Below are positions 59,627-64,000 of a stretch of 64,000 nt of DNA, one piece after another. The position numbers and the translations under genes were made by a program. How positions within the stretch are numbered: the first letter of the stretch is position 1; each line of letters begins with the position of its first letter. The notes under the pieces are model-generated. The model had not been told where the DNA came from and did no database searches. It saw only the letters and a program-made list of their open reading frames with translations. The DNA lies in NCBI GenBank assembly GCA_029844215.1, contig CM056726.1, positions 75,507,548 to 75,571,547 on the forward strand. The letters run 5' to 3'. Source of the DNA: Przewalskia tangutica (Eukaryota; Streptophyta; Magnoliopsida; Solanales; Solanaceae).

Positions 59627-60440
59627 AGTTTTGTATCGATGTGCTGCCAGACACTCGGCCTATTTCCATTCCGCCATACAGAATGGCACCTGCCGAGTTG
59701 AGAGTGTTGAAGGACCAGATGAGAGATTTGCTGGAGAAAGGCTTCATAAGGCCTAGTGTTTCTCCCTGGGGAGCGCCGGTATTGTTCGTGAAGAAGAAGG
59801 ACGGGACGCCGCGCGCATGTGTTGATTACGGTGAACAAGGTGACCATTAAGAACGAATACCCCTTCCGTGATTGATGATTTGTTCGACCCAGTTCTGGTG
59901 CGAGATGTTTCTCCAAGATTGATCTGCGATCGGGCTATCATCAAAGTAGTCGAGAGGCGGATGTCCCTAGGACTGCATTCCGGACCCGGTACGGGCACTA
60001 AGAGTTCAGGGTTATGTCTTTCGGGTTGACCAATGCTCCGGCGGTATTTATGGATTTGATGAACCGAGTGTTCAAGCCATTTTTGGACACGCTGTGATAG
60101 TGTTCATTGATGACATCTTGGTTTATTCTCGCCAGAGCGAGGAGCATGCGAGCATTTGAGATCGTGGCCGAGAGTTCTCCAGACCAGCAGATTATACGCC
60201 AAGTTTTCCAAATGTGAGTTTTGGTTGGCTTCGTGGCTTTTCTTGGGCATATTGTCAGGGCCAATGGTATTCGGTGGATACGCCAAGATCGAGGCAGTCA
60301 GGAGTTGGCCTAGACCCACTACTCCGACAGAGGTGCGTAGCTTTCTGGGCCTTGCAGGTTACTATCGGCGGTTCGTGGAGAAGTTTGCTTCTATCTCTGC
60401 ACCATTGACTAGTCCGACTCGTAAGGCGCTAAGTTTCAAT
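59622..60440 (+). pseudogene. pol: Reverse transcriptase of pol (J)
   Basis: Copies element RNA to DNA. The N-terminal part is open to 59850 and typical: LPDTRPISIPPYRMAPAELR, then DLLEKGFIRPS, SPWGAPVLFVKKKDGT. A frameshift follows the VDY motif. The KIDLRSGYHQ strand with the first catalytic Asp is readable (Asp codon 59921-59923), in a different frame from the FIDD box at 60103-60114, the equivalent of YxDD. Then LYAKFSKCEFWL (about 60190), RPTTPTEVRSFLGLAGYYRR (60310-60370) and the thumb SISAPLT. All landmarks are present, but at least two frameshifts separate them. Confidence 0.9.
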
Positions 60441-60850
60441 GGATGATGCTTGTGCGTGGTTTCGATTCTTGAAGGAGAGATCGACGACCGCCTCGCTTCT
60501 TACTTCCGGAGGGTCCAGACGGCTATGTCGTGTATTGTGATCGCCAGCATCGGGTTGGGATGTGTTGATGCAACAGGCAAGGTTATAGCGCACGATCCCG
60601 ACAGCCTTAAGAAGCAGAGGAACTACCCCACCCATGATTTGGAGTTGGCGGTGATTCACGCCAAGATCCGGAGGCACTATTTGTACGGAGTTCATGTGGA
60701 TATTTATACGCACCACAAGAGCCTCCAAAGATATCTTCACCGCAGGAGCTGAACTTACGACAGAGACGGTGGTTAGAGTTACTCAAGGATTACGATGTCG
60801 ACATTCTGTACCACCCGGGGAAGGCCAATGTTGTGGCAGATGCTCTTAGT
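60441..60850 (+). pseudogene. pol: RNase H of pol (J)
   Basis: Removes the RNA strand during reverse transcription. ASIGLGCVDATGKVIA (about 60545-60590), NYPTHDLELAVIHAKI with the catalytic Glu (60620-60665), and YLYGVHVDIYTHHKSLQ (60675-60725), where His replaces the usual Asp of the TDHKSL motif. The first catalytic Asp (YCDAS) is split by a frame change near 60535-60545. Ends at the YHPGKANVVADALSRRSMG linker (60810-60860). Confidence 0.88.
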
Positions 60851-61930
60851 CGTAGGTCGATGGGGAGCCGATCAGATGTGCAGCCAGAGAGGAGGGGCAT
60901 GGTTCGCGATTTATATCAGCTAGCGAGCCTCGGGGTCCGATTGATTGATTCTGATAGCAGTGGGGTCCGAGTTCGAGAGGTTGACGAGTCTTCCATCGTC
61001 GAGGAGGTGAAGAGGCAACAGTTTGAGGATCCGGTTTTGACACGGTACCGTGATATGGCTCTTCGTGAGGGGAAGGGTCCTTTTGATGTAGCACCTGATG
61101 GGATGCTAAGGTTTGAGGGCAGGTTGTGTGTTCCAGATATTGCAGGACTTCGGCAGCAAGTTCTAGGGGAAGCACACAGCGCACGTTACTCTATCCATCC
61201 GGGGTCGACCAAGATGTACCACGGCCTTAGATCTGTGTATTGGTGGGATGGCCTGAAGAGGGACGTTGCAGAGTTTGTGGCTCAGTGCCCGTGTTGTCAG
61301 CAGGTGAAGGTAGAGCACCAGAGGCCTGGTGGATTATTGCATGGACTTTATCACAGGATTACCTCGCACTCAGAGGAAACATGATTCTATTTGGGTTATC
61401 GTCGACAGGCTGACGAAATCAGCCCACTTTCTTCCCGTCAGGACGACTTTTTCGGCTGAGGATTATGCCAGACTTTACATCCGAAAGTGATCGCCGATCG
61501 CATGGAGTCCCTATTTCTATCATATCGCATGCAGGAGCCCGCTTTACGCTAACTTCTGGAGGTCCTTCCAGAAAGGATTAGGGACGCAGGTGAGCCTGAG
61601 TACTGCATTCCATCCTCAGACAGACGGACATGCAGAGCGCACTATCCAGACTCTTGAGGATATGCTACGAGCCTGTGTTATTGACTTAAGGGGTAGCTGG
61701 GAGGATCATTTGCCTCTAGTTGAGTTTGCGTATAATAATAGCTACCACTCCAGCATTCAGATGGCGCCTTACGAGGCCTTGTATGGGAGGAAGTGCAGAT
61801 CGCCGATAGGCTGGTTTGATGTAGGCGAGGTGCAGTTAGTGGGACCAGACCTGATACAGCAGGCAGTGGATAAGGTGAAGCTTATCCAGGAGCGATTCGA
61901 CAAACCGAGTCGATGAAGTCATACGCAGAT
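60851..61930 (+). pseudogene. pol: Integrase of pol (J)
   Basis: Inserts the DNA copy. The longest open stretch (60833-61384) ends in an intact HHCC zinc finger: His codons at 61175 and 61196, Cys codons at 61286 and 61295 (CPCC for the usual CPxC), inside AHSARYSIHPGSTKMYH and DVAEFVAQCPCC. A segment of about 45 bp between GGLL and the MDF strand (first catalytic Asp, about 61340) seems lost. Then IWVIVDRLTKSAHFLPV (61390-61435). The second Asp in the IISD..A.F strand (about 61515-61545) is disrupted. The third stretch, 61590-61916, is open: LSTAFHPQTDGHAERTIQTL with the catalytic Glu, EFAYNNSYHSSIQMAPYEAL, YGRKCRSPIGWFDVGEVQL. Confidence 0.9.
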
Positions 61931-62395
61931 CATCGCCGTCGGATCCGAGTTCGAGATTGATGATTGGGTTTTCCTGAAGGTGTCACCCATGAAGGGTGTG
62001 ATGAGATTCGGGAAGAAAGGGAAACTCAGCCCAAGGTACATTGGGCCGTATCAGATTGTCCGCAGGGTAGGCAAGGTTGCCTACGAGTTGGATCTCGTCC
62101 GATCCGGAGGCGGCATCCGGTGTTTCATGTTTATCTTTGAGAGATGTATCGGGGATCCATCTAGGGTGCACCTGATTGACGATGTCCAGGTGACCGAGGG
62201 GTTATCGTATGAGGAGATTCCCATAGCGATAATCGATCGTCAGGTTAGGCGTCTGCGGACCAAGGACGTGGCTTCCGTCAAAGTCTTGTGGCGGAACGAG
62301 CTCAGGGAGGAGATGACGGAAGGCGAGAGGACATGAGGCAGAAGTATCCTCACCTATTCCCCACACCTCCAGGTAACTCACTTTCCTACTTGTAA
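61931..62395 (+). pseudogene. pol: Integrase GPY/F module and chromodomain (J)
   Basis: C-terminal part of pol. The GPY/F module is clear: GVMRFGKKGKLSPRYIGPYQ and VRRVGKVAYELDL (61995-62100). A frame break near 62100-62130 garbles the VHPVFHVS segment. The chromodomain-like end follows: LSYEEIPIAIIDRQVRRLR and KDVASVKVLWRN (62200-62300). A final frameshift truncates one frame at 62336; the other gives DMRQKYPHLFPTPP and stops at 62395. This domain pattern marks the element as a chromovirus. Confidence 0.88.
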
Positions 62396-62491
62396 TTTTT
62401 TTTCACTGATGTATTTGCTTAAGTGCTGTATTGTGGCCATGTGTGGCATTCGCAAACGGTTTAAGTTATAAGGAACCTTATCGTTATCTGT

Positions 62492-62526
62492 CTTGGGAAG
62501 GAACATTCGGGACAAATGTTTCTAAG
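62492..62526 (+). other. PPT-adjacent hairpin (J)
   Basis: aacattcg, loop gga, caaatgtt, tctaag. One G-to-A change in the right arm weakens a pair. Confidence 0.62.
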
Positions 62527-62536
62527 GAGGGGAGAA
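62524..62536 (+). other. Polypurine tract (J)
   Basis: aaggaggggagaa before TGTTATACC. Confidence 0.88.
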
Positions 62537-64000
62537 TGTTATACCCCGTATTTCCAGAGTATGTACGTGAGGGCATACGTACAAAAGTTTAAGCCTTAAG
62601 TTAGGCATAGGACGAAATTTGTGCACAACCCCCGAAAAGAATCGTTTTCCAACGAAACATTTTCTAGAACTTGCGTAGGGAAAATTACGGCTATGTCATT
62701 TATAATTTTTGCGGATTTTTCCGAGAGATGAAATATTTTAGACCAACGAGAGGGTGACACTTGTCACCCTCAAGTGGACGGCAACATGGGCAAGGTTGGA
62801 CGATTTTGTGGCCTTTCCTTAGTCAAGGTTAGGTAGGATATTTTTGTGTAGTAGATGGATAAGGACACATGGGTGAATCTCCACCCTCCACTTGCCCTCC
62901 ACATGCCTTAATCTTGGCCCTTGAAAGCCCTATAAATACCCCCCTAAGTTGAAGAAACTCTTCATCCACAAATCATTCTTCCAAGTCTCAAAACTTCCCC
63001 CCCTTTGAGAGAGCTTCTCGTCCAAACACCATCCCCCCCCCCCCCCTCTAAAGAAAGCCCTAGCCGAAACACCCCTCTCCCTCCCCCTTTTCCTTGTAGT
63101 CTCGGCAAAGCCCTCCCCCCCTTGGTAGAAAATACTCTCCAAGTATTGTTACTATCCCCAAAATACCGTAGCCAATCCCTTTTAGTATTTCCAAAGTTAC
63201 CTCTATACGTAGAGTCCTGATATACTACCTTGTATTCCTATAGTCACTAAACGAAACCCTAAGAGAAACTTCATAGTTGGTCAAGTAGATAGTAGAAGTT
63301 GTGTAGAAACTTCTAAGGGTTTCTTGGAGCGGATTGGAGCGCATGACAGAGCTAAACCTTGCTCAGGATCGACTTACATCTTGGATAATATTGGGCTTAT
63401 CGAGGTAAATAATCTTATCCTTCTATTATAATTGGAGTGTACATACCGTAGAAGTATTGAAATAAGTATAGAATACATAGAAGGATATTAAAGAAGAGAA
63501 GTGAACTGTAATTACATAGAAGGGTATTACGTAAGAGAATTGAATCAGTAATCACCTCGGAAGAATTAAAGAAGATTGAACTGCACTTACACAGATCGTA
63601 TTTACTGAGATCGTATAGTTTGCCGGGTAGGGAAGTGCTGCCCGATTTTCCATAGAATAGAGAACCCTCTGCTTAGATTATCCTACAGAGTAGTCTAGAC
63701 GTTGATAGACGTATTTGACTATTATAGGTTGCTACTCTGCGCGCGACATATTCGACTTGGCAGGTGGATTTCGCCGAGGAGGTATGTGATTCTTCCTATA
63801 CTCTTGAGCATGATATTTTAAAATATATATATAGTACGGTAGACGTACGTGTGTTAACTGAACATGGTTTTACTTGACGTCTTTTGACTTGAGTCTAAAT
63901 AATAAAATCTTGAAGTCTTTCAAAAGAATTATAAGTCATTTTTTAAAGAAGAAGAATATTTGTTTTTAAAACAAAAAGCTTAAAAGTTATACTAGCTTTA
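62537..64000 (+). mobile_element. Element J, 3' LTR (cut by window edge)
   Basis: Same order as 51586 onward, nearly identical by eye. Differences are mainly homopolymer lengths in the C-rich leader (63030-63120) and CAG/CTG-type changes. Confidence 0.92.
62931..62938 (+). promoter_or_regulatory. LTR TATA box (J 3' LTR)
   Basis: tataaata, context as at 51980. Confidence 0.75.

Noticed and set aside
59622..62395. Endogenous pararetrovirus
   Set aside because: LTRs, PBS, PPT, 5-bp TSDs, an integrase and a chromodomain are all present and no movement protein is seen; this is a Ty3/Gypsy retrotransposon.

Overview
This window is plant heterochromatin. From end to end I see only long-terminal-repeat (LTR) retrotransposons of the Ty3/Gypsy type, nested inside one another. 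I found no host gene, tRNA, rRNA or non-LTR element. Evidence for a plant: primer-binding sites complementary to the 3' end of initiator tRNA-Met, polypurine tracts next to TG...CA-bounded LTRs of about 2.5-3.6 kb, and a PR-RT-RNaseH-IN order ending in a GPY/F module and chromodomain. I read them as chromoviruses, most like the Tekay/Del branch. A eudicot, possibly a Solanaceae species, is a guess from the general look of the polyprotein.

Layout, from 5-bp target-site duplications (TSDs). Element E (minus strand, oldest) frames the window: its 3' LTR is 1-1203 plus 32564-32939, its internal region 32940-34768, and its 5' LTR is in pieces from 34769 to 42386 and continues outside the window. 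Inserted in E's left LTR is D, a plus-strand solo LTR (1204-3813 and 31583-32558; TSD tgtag). Inserted in D is C (minus; 3814-3867, 12871-13227, 22524-31582). Inserted in C's 3' LTR are two nearly intact elements: B (minus, 3868-12865, TSD acata) and A (plus, 13228-22518, TSD aggtc). Inserted in E's 5' LTR are solo LTRs F (minus, 35322-38393, TSD acttt) and G (minus, 38820-41955, TSD cataa), and element H (plus, from 42387). H's 3' LTR is broken by I (minus, from 49725), I is broken by J (plus, from 51586), and J's pol gene is broken by solo LTR K (minus, 56172-59621, TSD gatag). H, I, J and E all run past the right edge.

Coding content. J is the only element with all pol modules (gag, protease, RT, RNase H, integrase, chromodomain), but it is full of frameshifts. 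A, B, C and H lack protease, RT and RNase H. They carry a gag remnant, then a shared non-coding segment, and A, B and C also keep a broken integrase tail. They look like a non-autonomous, gag-bearing family that would need J-like relatives for reverse transcription and integration. E keeps only RT-end/RNase H/integrase remnants.

Caution on sequence quality. Copies that should be identical differ in a peculiar way: CAG reads as CGA and CTG as TCG, with small losses in GC-rich motifs, while AT-rich stretches agree. The same change hits the primer-binding site of three separate elements. I think much of this is a consensus/base-calling artefact at methylated CHG sites, so some frameshifts and apparent LTR divergence may not be real.
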